Origin: Novosphingobium aquimarinum
Lineage (GTDB): Bacteria > Pseudomonadota > Alphaproteobacteria > Sphingomonadales > Sphingomonadaceae
Assembly (NCBI RefSeq): GCF_009746585.1
Contig: NZ_WRPO01000001.1
Span: 124,001-188,000 of the forward strand
DNA length: 64,000 nt
Reading direction: 5' to 3'
Made by a program: the position numbers and the translations under genes. A model generated the notes under the pieces. The model made no database searches and had not been told where the DNA came from. It was given only the letters and a program-made list of their open reading frames with translations. Shown here in pieces: positions 47,020 to 56,300 of this stretch. Position 1 is the first letter of the stretch, and every line of letters starts with the position of its first letter.

Positions 47020-48213
47020 GTGCAGCCTTGGCGGAATCAGAAGTCCCGCCACGACCAGCACAACACACAGCACTTGAATCACGGGCGCTATGATCCCGGC
47101 TGCCGCCGCAAGGCATAGCACCAGTGCCAGCGAGGCGCGATCACCGAGTAAGGCCGCCGAGCGCCCGACGAATAAGCGTCGCACGAGATAGAGCAACAGG
47201 ACCAGAAGCAGTGGTGCGAACAGCGCGTTGACCGCAGTTCCATAAGCCTGCTCGCGCCAGGTGGCGACCATCAGGGCGATGAGCACGAGGTCGATCAGCC
47301 ACGCCAGCACTTCGGATCGGGTGATCGCCGGGCCACTGATGCCGATCGCATCGCGTTCGGCCGCGCGAACCAGTCCGCTGCCCCGCCCCACCAGCCAGGC
47401 CAGACCGGCCGCCACGAAGCTCGCCGCAAAAATGCCGAACCAGGCAAGACCACCCGCCATCATCAACAGCGCGAGCGCGGCCAGCGACAAGAGATTGCTA
47501 CTGCTGCCCGTATTGAGAAGCGAGGGGCCGAACGCACTCACGCCGAAGCGGACAAGCGCCTCACCGGGAGACGGGCCGCGCGCATCGCCCAGTCGGCTGC
47601 GCAGCCATTGCCTCTCATGGGCGTGCGCCTGCGACTCGCTGCGGATCATCGTCCAACGGTTCGCGGCCCGATCGGCGGCCGGCACTTCGCGGATCGGGAT
47701 GCCGGACTGAAGAGCGATTCGCGTGAGCGACGAGGTCGTCTCGCAGTCGGCCCCCAATTCGTGAAGCTGGTCGACGAGGCGCCCCGGAATGCGCAGCGCG
47801 CCCGCCGAGGCGTTGTTGATGTCGAGCCGCTCGAACCCTGCCGCCAACGCGGCATCGACCGGTTGCACCAGCACTCCCGGTCCGCTGTCGAGTAACGGCA
47901 CTGCGACGGCGACGTTCGCCAGCAGCCCTTCGGCGAAGACGAAGACGTCGTCGGTGGCCGTCACCAACGACGCCATCTGTTGCGGAGCGCTGACCTTGTG
48001 GAATTGAAGACCTGCGTCCTCGGCGGCGTGTTGCAGCGCGAGCATTTCGGGCCAAGGCGAACGAGCGATGCAGATGATGCGCTGGCACGACAGCGCCTGC
48101 GCCAACACCAGCTGATGGCGCGCGAGCGTGACTCCGGCGACGCGCAGGAAGGCACGCGGCTGAGTCGCGCCTGCTGCTGCTGGTTCTGTCATCGAAAATA
48201 CGGCGATGCGCAA
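47014..48213 (-). CDS. Membrane protein with nucleotidyltransferase-like N-terminal region
   Basis: 399 residues from a TTG at 48213 that has GGAG eight bases upstream; an ATG at 48192 lacks a site. The N-terminal half has an alpha/beta pattern faintly like sugar-nucleotidyltransferases (PRAFLRVAGVTLARHQLVLA, CQRIICIARS, DDVFVFAEG), but the Gly-rich nucleotide loop and metal-binding Asp are not evident. The C-terminal half has about five hydrophobic helices. It may be a remnant of the nucleotidyltransferase part of a phospholipid or inositol-phosphate synthase, now without the transferase motif. Family not assigned. Confidence 0.7.
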   Translation of the reverse strand: MRIAVFSMTEPAAAGATQPRAFLRVAGVTLARHQLVLAQALSCQRIICIARSPWPEMLALQHAAEDAGLQFHKVSAPQQMASLVTATDDVFVFAEGLLANVAVAVPLLDSGPGVLVQPVDAALAAGFERLDINNASAGALRIPGRLVDQLHELGADCETTSSLTRIALQSGIPIREVPAADRAANRWTMIRSESQAHAHERQWLRSRLGDARGPSPGEALVRFGVSAFGPSLLNTGSSSNLLSLAALALLMMAGGLAWFGIFAASFVAAGLAWLVGRGSGLVRAAERDAIGISGPAITRSEVLAWLIDLVLIALMVATWREQAYGTAVNALFAPLLLVLLLYLVRRLFVGRSAALLGDRASLALVLCLAAAAGIIAPVIQVLCVVLVVAGLLIPPRLHG

Positions 48214-48288
48214 AAGCGCTTCTCCGGGCTGTTTTACGAGCCCCCGTCTAACCGCCGCGACCTCGACTTGCCAAGGAGCACCGACCGA

Positions 48289-48591
48289 TCAATGATCGGA
48301 AAACTCCGAAAGCCATTGCGACAAGCGCCGCACGACCGTCGGTTCACCGGGCGCGGAGGTCAACGCGCTTTCGGCAAGCGCATCCAGCGGATCGACGTGA
48401 AAACTGGCTGCGAGGCCTTTCAATCGCATCGCGGCGACGGCCCAATTGGCATCGCACCGCGACCGCGAAAGCAAGTCGATCTGGCGGGCAACGCTGTCGA
48501 GAAAGGCTGTGCGCAGCTCGGCATGGAGCTGCGGATCATCGCCCGCGGCAGCCGCGAGGGTCATATCCAGAGCGCCTGCATCATGAGCCAT
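48289..48591 (-). CDS. HPt-like helical protein lacking the phosphoacceptor His
   Basis: 100 residues. The segment NWAVAAMRLKGLAASF matches the HPt core AHxLKGxAxxxG, but Met55 replaces the phosphorylated His. The rest is a four-helix pattern of the right size (DDPQLHAELRTAFLDSVARQ before, ALAESALTS after). So it cannot pass phosphate at that residue; it could bind receiver domains as an inhibitor or adaptor. Divergent from the coiled-coil gene, with an inverted repeat between the starts. Confidence 0.75.
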   Translation of the reverse strand: MAHDAGALDMTLAAAAGDDPQLHAELRTAFLDSVARQIDLLSRSRCDANWAVAAMRLKGLAASFHVDPLDALAESALTSAPGEPTVVRRLSQWLSEFSDH

Positions 48592-48613
48592 CCCCAGCTC
48601 GTAGCGGGTCTTG

Positions 48614-48633
48614 GGTTAATCCGGGGTTTAACC
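48614..48633. promoter_or_regulatory. Inverted repeat in the divergent promoter of the HPt-like and coiled-coil genes
   Basis: GGTTAA-N8-TTAACC, arms perfectly complementary, 23 bp from the HPt-like start and 31 bp from the coiled-coil start. Similar in sequence to the repeat at 47001-47019. Spacing is 8 rather than the 7 of the CtrA consensus, so the factor is uncertain. Confidence 0.5.
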
Positions 48634-48663
48634 GGACGAACGCTGTGGTATCTTGTTCCTACT

Positions 48664-51384
48664 ATGGGGGAAACGCGCATCATCGCCTTTGGAGGCGGAA
48701 GTGACGAGGAACGGCCGCAGGACGCAGTGACGTCCGAGGACACCCTCGTGCTCGGCTCGGAACACGAAACCGGCGAAGTGCCGTGGCACGAAAGCGACGA
48801 GGAAGAGCTCGCGCAGGCGCCCGATCGCGTGGCGACGATCGCCCGCGTGGTCGCGATCGTGCTCGCGGTGGCATGGACGGGCTGGTTTGTGTGGGCGAAT
48901 CTGCGCGCGCTGGACACGATGCCTGCGCCCGCAAGGCTGGCCGAACTGGTCACCCAGTGGTGCGTGCCAGTGCTTCTGATTGCCGTGCTCTGGCTGCTGA
49001 CAATGCGCTCGAGCCATCGCGAGGCCACGCGGTTCGGCGGCGCGGCACGGCTGCTGTCCGACGAATCCGCGCGGCTCGAACTGCGGCTGAAAGCGGTCAA
49101 CGGCGAACTCAGTCTCGCTCGCGAATTCATCAGCTCGCAATCGCGCGATCTCGAGACTCTCGGCCGGCTCGCCAGCGAACGCTTGAGCCAGAACGCCGGA
49201 CGGCTCGAGGAACTGATCCAGGCCAATGGCTCGCGGCTCGACACCATCAGTTCGGTAAGCGGCGCCGCGCTGGAAAACATGGAAAAGCTGCGCGGCCAGC
49301 TTCCGGTCATCGCCAGCTCGGCCAAGGATGTCACCAACACGATCGCCGGAGCAGGCCATAAGGCGCAGGATCAGCTTGACGGCCTCATCGGCGGCCTCGA
49401 CCGGCTGGAGCAGGCGGGATCGGCCAGCGAAACCAAGTTCGCGCTGCTACGCGAGCGGATCGAGGAAACCCTGTCCGCGCTCGACAAGCGATGCGATGAG
49501 ATCGGCGACGCTGCCAGGGCCCGGTTCGATGCCCTCGATGCACGCGGCGACGATATGCGGCTCGCGCTGGATAAACACGAAGTCGAAGCTCTGGCTGCGA
49601 TCCGCACCCGTGCCGACGCGTTGAAGGACGAGATCGAGGTCTCACGCCACCGGATCGAAGACAGCGAGGCGGAAAGCCTCGCATCGCTGCGCGCCCGGCT
49701 TTCCGCGCTGCGCGAAGAAGGCAGCAGCATTTCGCGCACGCTCGTCGCACAGCAGGACCGCGCGCTCGGCAGCTGGAAGGACGCTCTGGCTGAGATCGAG
49801 GCCGAGCGCGAACGGATAGACGGTCTGGTGCAGACCGCGAGCAGGACCTTCACGGGCGATTTTGCCGAAAGGCTCAATCATCTCGAAAAGGAGCTTCATG
49901 GGCTGGACGACGATCTCGACGACCGTCGGAAGACGTTCGATTCTTCGCGCCGCGATACGCTCGAAGGGCTCCGCGATATCCTCGCCAGGTTCGACGGCGA
50001 GCTGACCGAACGGCAGCGGGTGATGGCCGATGCGCTCGAAGCCCGGCGTCACCGGTTCGAGCGCGAGCTCAATGAGAGCCTGGCCAGAATCGAGGCGGCT
50101 CGCGCCGAATTCGACAATAGGTTCGATGAAACTCGCGATGCGCAGCTCGATCAGGTCGAGGATCTGGGCCGTCGGTCGAACGCCGTGAGCGAAACGATGA
50201 CGCGCACGATCGGGCGGCTTCGCGAAGTCGTGGCGCACGCCAGCGACGCCGAAGACGTGCTCGCTCGCAGTCTCGATACGATCGCCGAACGCACCACCGC
50301 CAGTCGCGCCACGCTTGCCGCGACCGACAGCGAAATCGAGCGGCTGACCGATTCGAGCGTGCGGCTGCTGGAGCTGGTTCAGGCCAGCGCCAACAGCGCC
50401 AGCAAAGACCTCCCCGAAGCGGTTTCGATCAGCGAAGGCCGCCTCGCGCGGATCGTCGAAGCCGTGGCCCGCCTCGAAGACACGGTCTCACGCATCGGAG
50501 ACGGGCACGAGCGCTTTGCCGGCGAAATCGATGCGACGTCGGGACGAATCGATGCGCTGGTCGCCAATCTCGATGCCAGTCACGAAACGCTGCTCGCTCG
50601 GGCCGGCGATCACAACGAGGTGATCGAGTCGCTCGACGACAGGATCGCGAACCTCGATGCCCGCACGCGCGAAGCCGCCGCCACGGCGCGGGACGAGTTG
50701 ACCGGCGCCATCGCCGAACTCGACAATGCCGTGCAGGCCGTGGTCGCTTCGCTGGAAAGCGGGGCTACGCAGAAGGTCGCGAAGATCGCCGAGACTCTGG
50801 GGGAGACCACTTCGGCGGCGCTCGATCGAGCCGTGCGGCAAAGCGCGGCGGAAGCGACCGGACAGCTCGAACAGGCAGCGTACCATGCGTCCGGCGTCGG
50901 TCGGGAAGCCGCGATCCAGCTGCGCGATCAACTCGCCAAAGTGAACGAGCTGGTCGGAAACCTCGAGAACCGCGTCACGCACGCCCGCGAGCGCGCCGAG
51001 GAGCAAGTCGACAACGACTTCGCGCGGCGAGTGGCGCTGCTGACGGAATCGCTCAATTCCAACGCAATCGACATCGCCAAGGCGCTGTCTACCGATGTGT
51101 CGGACACGGCCTGGGCCGCCTACCTGCGAGGAGATCGCGGCATCTTCACGCGCCGTGCCGTGGCTCTGCTCGACGCGGGCGAAGTCCGCAAAGTCCAGCA
51201 GTCCTTCGAGAACGACGACGAGTTCCGTGGGCACGTCAACCGCTATATCCATGACTTCGAGGCGATCCTGCGACAGGTCCTGTCGACGCGCGACGGCAAC
51301 GCCTTGGGCGTGACGCTGTTGTCCTCTGATATGGGCAAGCTCTACGTCGCGCTCGCCCAGGGAATCGAGCGGCTGCGCAACTGA
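48664..51384 (+). CDS. Large membrane-anchored coiled-coil protein
   Basis: 906 residues from the ATG at 48664. Acidic cytosolic N-terminus (about 1-50), two hydrophobic helices (about 58-80 and 95-115), then some 700 residues of Ala/Arg/Glu/Leu heptad-rich sequence, typical of long coiled coils with apolipoprotein-A-like repeats (for example DALDARGDDMRLALDKHEVE). The C-terminal 110 residues (NDFARRVALLTESLNSNAID, TAWAAYLRGDRGIFTRRAV, GNALGVTLLSSDMGKLYVAL) look like a folded, conserved domain. Comparable architecture is seen in alphaproteobacterial polarity and envelope-organising proteins such as TipN, but no orthology can be claimed. A frame extending upstream to 47980 is shadow only. Confidence 0.85.
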   Translation: MGETRIIAFGGGSDEERPQDAVTSEDTLVLGSEHETGEVPWHESDEEELAQAPDRVATIARVVAIVLAVAWTGWFVWANLRALDTMPAPARLAELVTQWCVPVLLIAVLWLLTMRSSHREATRFGGAARLLSDESARLELRLKAVNGELSLAREFISSQSRDLETLGRLASERLSQNAGRLEELIQANGSRLDTISSVSGAALENMEKLRGQLPVIASSAKDVTNTIAGAGHKAQDQLDGLIGGLDRLEQAGSASETKFALLRERIEETLSALDKRCDEIGDAARARFDALDARGDDMRLALDKHEVEALAAIRTRADALKDEIEVSRHRIEDSEAESLASLRARLSALREEGSSISRTLVAQQDRALGSWKDALAEIEAERERIDGLVQTASRTFTGDFAERLNHLEKELHGLDDDLDDRRKTFDSSRRDTLEGLRDILARFDGELTERQRVMADALEARRHRFERELNESLARIEAARAEFDNRFDETRDAQLDQVEDLGRRSNAVSETMTRTIGRLREVVAHASDAEDVLARSLDTIAERTTASRATLAATDSEIERLTDSSVRLLELVQASANSASKDLPEAVSISEGRLARIVEAVARLEDTVSRIGDGHERFAGEIDATSGRIDALVANLDASHETLLARAGDHNEVIESLDDRIANLDARTREAAATARDELTGAIAELDNAVQAVVASLESGATQKVAKIAETLGETTSAALDRAVRQSAAEATGQLEQAAYHASGVGREAAIQLRDQLAKVNELVGNLENRVTHARERAEEQVDNDFARRVALLTESLNSNAIDIAKALSTDVSDTAWAAYLRGDRGIFTRRAVALLDAGEVRKVQQSFENDDEFRGHVNRYIHDFEAILRQVLSTRDGNALGVTLLSSDMGKLYVALAQGIERLRN

Positions 51385-51404
51385 CGCCTCGCGGCAGGCA
51401 CGGC

Positions 51405-51695
51405 TCAGGTCTTGTCGACGAACCCTGGCGGACGCCCGAAAAAGTTCAAGTCCGAGACCGATATCCAACCATAAAGGTAGTTCAGGTAGAACAACGCGAA
51501 GGCGATCGTGGCAACGATCGTGGCGCGCAGAAAAACCATCCGCGGCCGGAAATTGATCGGGGCGCTGTCGGCGTGACCCGGCCCCACCTTATAGTCCTGT
51601 TCCTGATCGGGCGTCCGCAGGCCGATCGGCAGCACCACGAACGCCGAGAACACCCAGATGAGCGCGTAGATGGCGATCACCGAGCTTAGTTCCAT
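51405..51695 (-). CDS. DUF1467 family membrane protein
   Basis: 96 residues with two membrane helices (about 5-27 and 57-78). Reads IYALIWVFSAFVVLPIGLRT, PGHADSAPINFRPRM and YLNYLYGWISVSDLNFF, which match DUF1467. Four bases after the rnj stop, at the end of the nuo-birA-coaX-rnj run, the usual place in this group. Role unknown. Confidence 0.9.
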   Translation of the reverse strand: MELSSVIAIYALIWVFSAFVVLPIGLRTPDQEQDYKVGPGHADSAPINFRPRMVFLRATIVATIAFALFYLNYLYGWISVSDLNFFGRPPGFVDKT

Positions 51696-51699
51696 GAGC

Positions 51700-53331
51700 T
51701 TACTCCGCTTCGTCGAGACACAGGACGTGCACTTGCGGGCGCTTTCCCGTCCAGTGCGTTGCCGCCCGCCGCGTCGCGACTCTTACAGCTTCCATCAGGG
51801 CAGCGAAATCGGCACGTCGACTGCGTTCGATCGCCGCGGCAACGTCGTCGCTGGCAGCCTCGATGAAATCTTCGAGATCGTCCTCGAGCGGTAGTCCGCT
51901 GGCCCGAATTTCGACGGCACCCCCGCGGTCGAACGCCACAGAGACGAGACCATTGAAGGCCAGTCGGCGCCGGTGGACGATCGACTCGCCATTGGCCGGA
52001 ACGATCTCCGTCCCATCCAGCACCAATCTTCCCGCCCGAACTTCGCCGAATTTGCCCGGCGCGCCCGGCGCAAGGCGGACGAGGTCGCCGTTCTTCTGGA
52101 ACACGGCCTTGGGAATACCGCTGGCGATGCCCAGCGCGGCCTGTTCGCGCATGTGCCGGATTTCGCCGTGGACCGGGACGAGGATATCGGGCTTGATCCA
52201 CGCGTAGAGCGCTTCGAGCTCGGGACGTCCGGGATGTCCGGAAACGTGGATCGGGCTCTGCCGGTCGGTGACCAGGCGAATGCCGTCATCGGCGAGTTGG
52301 TTCTGGATGCGACCGATGGCGATCTCGTTGCCCGGGATCTGCCGCGAGGAGAACAGCACGACGTCGCCTTCCTCGAGCTTGAGCTGATGACTGTTGTTGG
52401 CGATCCGGGCCAGAGCCGCGCGCGGCTCGCCCTGCCCGCCGGTCGCGACGATCATCACGCCGCCGCGGGGCAGCGACATCGCCGTGTCGAAGTCCACCGT
52501 CGCCGGGAAGTCCTTCAGATATCCGCTGGCCTGTGCGACATCGATGATCCGGTCGAGCGAGCGCCCGGCTACGCACAGCGTGCGGTTGGTGGCTTTGGCG
52601 ACTTCGCCCAGCGTCTGCAACCGCGCGACGTTGGACGCGAACGTGGTCACCAGGACGCGTCGCCCGCGATGCTTCGCAACTTCGGCAAGCAGCCCTTCGA
52701 GGACTTCGCCTTCCGATCCCGATGCTTCGGGATTGAAGACATTCGTCGAATCGCAAACCAGCGCCAGCACGCCCTCTTCGCCGATCGCGCTCAGTTCCTT
52801 CGCAGTGGTCGGCGTTCCGACTTGCGGCGCATCGTCGAGCTTCCAGTCGCCGGTGTGGAAGATCCGGCCATAGGGCGTCTCGATCAGCAGCGCGTTGCCT
52901 TCTGCGATCGAGTGCGCCAGCGGGACGTAGCGCATCGCGAACGGGCCAAGTTCAAACGTCTCCAGATCGTCGACGACGATCAGTTCGACCGAATCGGCAA
53001 TCCCCGCTTCCTCGAGCTTGGCGGCGACCAGGCGCGCGGTGAACGGCGTCGCGTAAAGCGGAACGTCGAGCTCTTCGGCGAAGTAGGGCACTGCGCCGAT
53101 ATGATCCTCGTGCGCGTGCGTAAGGACGATCCCGAGCAGGTCATCACGCCGCTCCTCGATGAAATCGAGATCGGCGAAAACCAGATCGACGCCGGGATAT
53201 TCGTTGCCGCTGAACGTCATGCCCAGATCGACCATCAGCCACTTGCCGTCGCACCCGTAGAGGTTGACGTTCATGCCGATTTCGCCCGAGCCGCCGAGCG
53301 CGCAGAAAAGCAGTTCCTTGCCGGGTTTCAC
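51700..53331 (-). CDS. rnj: Ribonuclease J
   Basis: 543 residues; metallo-beta-lactamase/beta-CASP nuclease with 5'-3' exo- and endonuclease activity in RNA processing and decay. Zinc motif [14 protein letters not shown] with His72-His77; beta-CASP regions [30 protein letters not shown] and [14 protein letters not shown]; the HGEIRHM block. Start is GTG at 53331, overlapping the coaX stop (GTGA). Confidence 0.96.
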   Translation of the reverse strand: MKPGKELLFCALGGSGEIGMNVNLYGCDGKWLMVDLGMTFSGNEYPGVDLVFADLDFIEERRDDLLGIVLTHAHEDHIGAVPYFAEELDVPLYATPFTARLVAAKLEEAGIADSVELIVVDDLETFELGPFAMRYVPLAHSIAEGNALLIETPYGRIFHTGDWKLDDAPQVGTPTTAKELSAIGEEGVLALVCDSTNVFNPEASGSEGEVLEGLLAEVAKHRGRRVLVTTFASNVARLQTLGEVAKATNRTLCVAGRSLDRIIDVAQASGYLKDFPATVDFDTAMSLPRGGVMIVATGGQGEPRAALARIANNSHQLKLEEGDVVLFSSRQIPGNEIAIGRIQNQLADDGIRLVTDRQSPIHVSGHPGRPELEALYAWIKPDILVPVHGEIRHMREQAALGIASGIPKAVFQKNGDLVRLAPGAPGKFGEVRAGRLVLDGTEIVPANGESIVHRRRLAFNGLVSVAFDRGGAVEIRASGLPLEDDLEDFIEAASDDVAAAIERSRRADFAALMEAVRVATRRAATHWTGKRPQVHVLCLDEAE

Positions 53332-54104
53332 GAGGCGGCGCGCTCCGCAAGAACGGCGAGGCCTTCGAGCGTCAGATCCGGTTCCACAGCGTCGAACAAG
53401 TCGCCCACCTTATCGAACAGCACCGCGAGACCGCCGGTGGCGACGACTTTGGCCGGACGGCCGATCTGCGCCTTCATCCGCGTGATCAAGCCTTCGATCA
53501 TCGCGACATAGCCCCAGAAGACGCCGATCAGCATCTGGTCTTCGGTATTACGCCCGATCACGCTCTTGCTCTGCGGCAGCTCGATCGCGATGCGCGGCAG
53601 CATCGCGGTGTTGCCGACCAGCGCATCGAGAGACAAGTTGATGCCTGGCGCGATGATCCCGCCCTTGTAGGCACCGTTGAAATCGACCGCATCGAACGTC
53701 GTGGCGGTGCCGAAGTCGACGATGATGAGGTCTCCTGTAAATTTTTCATGCGCTGCGACGGCGTTGACCGCGCGATCGGCACCCAGCGAGCGGGGCTCGT
53801 CGACATCGATGTCGATCGCATAGGCGGCATTCCCCTGCCCTGCGATGAGCGGTTCGATGCCGAAGTAGCTGCGCGACAGCACATCGAGGTTGTGCAGCGC
53901 GCGAGGCACTACGGTGGAGATGATGATCCGGTCGACGCGCGTGCGATCGATTCCGCGGATCTCGAGCAGTTGCAGCAGCCAGACGGCATATTCGTCGCCC
54001 GTCCGGCGCGGATCGGTGGCGATCCGCCAACGGGCCAGGATCTTGCCCGCTTCGAACAAAGCGAAGACGACGTTGGTGTTGCCGGCGTCGATGGCGAGTA
54101 GCAT
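53328..54104 (-). CDS. coaX: Type III pantothenate kinase CoaX
   Basis: 258 residues; first step of coenzyme A synthesis, insensitive to CoA feedback and requiring a monovalent cation. ATP motif [17 protein letters not shown] at the start, [35 protein letters not shown] and [10 protein letters not shown]. The ATG at 54104 is immediately before the ATP loop. Ten bp after birA; its TGA overlaps the rnj GTG. Confidence 0.96.
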   Translation of the reverse strand: MLLAIDAGNTNVVFALFEAGKILARWRIATDPRRTGDEYAVWLLQLLEIRGIDRTRVDRIIISTVVPRALHNLDVLSRSYFGIEPLIAGQGNAAYAIDIDVDEPRSLGADRAVNAVAAHEKFTGDLIIVDFGTATTFDAVDFNGAYKGGIIAPGINLSLDALVGNTAMLPRIAIELPQSKSVIGRNTEDQMLIGVFWGYVAMIEGLITRMKAQIGRPAKVVATGGLAVLFDKVGDLFDAVEPDLTLEGLAVLAERAAS

Positions 54105-54114
54105 GATGGTCCCT

Positions 54115-54840
54115 CTACCCCGGTTGGCCAGAGCCAACGAGCGATACCTCGCCGGCGTGAATGGTGCGGATGCCGGCGTCAGTCTGCAACCGCAGATTGC
54201 CTGCCTCGTCGAGCCCGGCGAAGCGGCCGCTGATTTCGCCCTCGCCCGGCAGCCTGGTCTGCAAAGGCGTCCCCACAGGATGCGCAAGCGCCTCCCACCG
54301 GCGCAACAGCGGCGCCAGCCCGACGTTGCGCCAGCGCGTCAACTCCTGCGCGAAAGCGGCGGCGAGATCTTCCGCGAATGCGTTTCGGTCCGGTCCCTGA
54401 TCGGAAATCTTGAGAGTGGCCGTCCGGCAATGCGCGACTTCGGGCGCGACCGCGAGATTGACGCCGAAGCCCGCGACCACACGATCGCCTTGCCGCTCGA
54501 GCAGAATACCAGCCAGCTTGCCGCCATCGAGCAGCAGGTCGTTCGGCCATTTGAGTTTCAGATCACTGCCATGAGGCGCGAGCACGCCCGCGGTCTCGTG
54601 CAATGCGACCCCGGCGACCAGCGCCAGTGTCGCCGGCTGCGGATCTCCCGATCGGAGGTCAATCGCCGTCGACCCCATGAAGTTGCCGTTACCGTCGAAC
54701 CAGTCACGGCCCAGCCTTCCCCGACCTGCGCTTTGGCGGTCGGCAATCAGCCAATCGCCTTCCTCGAGCCGTTCGGCGGGCCCTGTTCGGGCCAGCAGAT
54801 CGGCGTTGGTCGAACCCGTCTCGGCGACGACGACAATCAA
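54115..54840 (-). CDS. birA: Biotin--[acetyl-CoA-carboxylase] ligase, catalytic domain only
   Basis: 241 residues. Activates biotin to biotinyl-AMP and attaches it to BCCP. ATP and biotin loop [11 protein letters not shown] and the catalytic [19 protein letters not shown] are present. There is no N-terminal helix-turn-helix, so it cannot repress biotin genes as E. coli BirA does. The only start before the domain is TTG at 54840, overlapping the nuoN stop (TTGA), with no ribosome site of its own; coupling to nuoN is likely. Confidence 0.92.
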   Translation of the reverse strand: MIVVVAETGSTNADLLARTGPAERLEEGDWLIADRQSAGRGRLGRDWFDGNGNFMGSTAIDLRSGDPQPATLALVAGVALHETAGVLAPHGSDLKLKWPNDLLLDGGKLAGILLERQGDRVVAGFGVNLAVAPEVAHCRTATLKISDQGPDRNAFAEDLAAAFAQELTRWRNVGLAPLLRRWEALAHPVGTPLQTRLPGEGEISGRFAGLDEAGNLRLQTDAGIRTIHAGEVSLVGSGQPG

Positions 54841-56300
54841 GCGGGGAGGAACAGGGCTGTCGCAGCGGTGTCGGCAAGAGCACCGATCCACTTCGTCAGC
54901 AGGTAGCCGAACGGCGAGATGATCAGCGTCGTCACCACGAGGATGAGCTTGTGCGCCCAATCGCTGTGTCCGCGCACCGCATCGACAGGCTCGTCGAAGT
55001 ACATGATCTTGACGATCTTGAGATAGTAAAACGCGCCGATCACGGAGGCCGCGATGCCGATTGCGGCAAGCGCGATCATATCTGCCTCGACCGCGGCGCG
55101 GAACACCACGAACTTGCCCCAGAAGCCGAACAGCGGCGGGATACCGGCAAGGCTGAACATGATCATCGCCAGCGCGGCCGCCAGGCCGGGGCGCGTGCGC
55201 GATAGGCCGGCGATCTGCGCGATCTTCTCGATCGGCTCGCCGTCTTCGCCCTTCATCATCAGGATCGCGACGAAACCGCCCAGCGACATCGCGACGTAGA
55301 TCGCGAGATAGACGAGCATCGCCGAGGCGCCTGCGACAGTCGCGGCCGCAAGCCCGATCAGCATGAAGCCGACGTTGTTGATCGAGGAATACGCCATCAG
55401 TCGCTTGATGTTGCTCTGGCCGATCGCGCCCAGCGCGCCGACCACGATCGAAGCGAGCGCGGCGAAGATCACGATCTGACGCCAGGCATCGGCCTGCGAA
55501 CCAAAAGCGTCGATCGCGACGCGCATCGTCAGCGACAGCGCCGCGACCTTGGGCGCCGTGGCGAAGAACGTCGTGACCGGCGTCGGCGCGCCTTCGTAAA
55601 CGTCGGGCGTCCACATGTGGAACGGCACCGCACTGATCTTGAAGGCAAGGCCCGCAAGCATGAAGACGATACCGAACAAGGCACCGTTCGAGAGGCCGCC
55701 CGCTATGGAGGCGTTGATTCCGGCGAAAGCGGTCGTGCCGGTGAAGCCGTATGTCAGGCTCATGCCGAACAGCAGGATGCCCGAAGCCAGCGCGCCGAGA
55801 ACGAAATACTTGAGGCCCGCCTCGGCCGAACGATTGTCCGGGCGCAGGAACGCGGCGAGCACGTAGGCGGCAAGGGAGTTGAGTTCGAGACCGATATAGA
55901 GCGTGATGAGATCGGTCGCCGAAACCATGATACCCATGCCCAGCGCGGCGAAGAGCACGAGGATCGGATACTCGGCCCGCATCGCGTTCCAGCGGTCGAA
56001 GAACTGCGGTGCGATCATCAGCGAGGCCGCCGCCGCCAGATAGATCAGCAGCTTGGCGAAACTGGCGAAAGCATCGGCGCGGTACTGGCCGAGAAACGCG
56101 ACCGTGTCCGGCCCCATCGCGCCGTTGCACAGCGCGGGCGCGACCAGGAAGCTGACGCCGACGAGCGCGGCGACCGCGGCGATGCTGATCGCGCGCGAAG
56201 CCCTGTCCCCGGCCCAGGCGGCGACGAGCAACAGCACGAGGCCGACAACGCTAAGCGTTTCTTCGGGTGCAATCAGTTTGAGGGAGTGAGAGAAATCCAT
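54837..56300 (-). CDS. nuoN: NADH-quinone oxidoreductase subunit N
   Basis: 487 residues, about 14 membrane helices; antiporter-like subunit of the complex I proton-pumping arm. Contains LNSLAAYVLAAFLRPDNRSAEAGLKYFVLGAL in two blocks with the functional Lys, AFKISAVPFHMWTPDVYEGA, and QSNIKRLMAYSSINNVGF. Starts at an ATG overlapping the nuoM stop (TGATG). Confidence 0.96.
   Translation of the reverse strand: MDFSHSLKLIAPEETLSVVGLVLLLVAAWAGDRASRAISIAAVAALVGVSFLVAPALCNGAMGPDTVAFLGQYRADAFASFAKLLIYLAAAASLMIAPQFFDRWNAMRAEYPILVLFAALGMGIMVSATDLITLYIGLELNSLAAYVLAAFLRPDNRSAEAGLKYFVLGALASGILLFGMSLTYGFTGTTAFAGINASIAGGLSNGALFGIVFMLAGLAFKISAVPFHMWTPDVYEGAPTPVTTFFATAPKVAALSLTMRVAIDAFGSQADAWRQIVIFAALASIVVGALGAIGQSNIKRLMAYSSINNVGFMLIGLAAATVAGASAMLVYLAIYVAMSLGGFVAILMMKGEDGEPIEKIAQIAGLSRTRPGLAAALAMIMFSLAGIPPLFGFWGKFVVFRAAVEADMIALAAIGIAASVIGAFYYLKIVKIMYFDEPVDAVRGHSDWAHKLILVVTTLIISPFGYLLTKWIGALADTAATALFLPA

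Noticed and set aside
47980..48663. Upstream extension of the coiled-coil gene frame
   Set aside because: It runs antisense through the HPt-like gene and has no ribosome site; ATG at 48664 directly precedes the acidic N-terminus.
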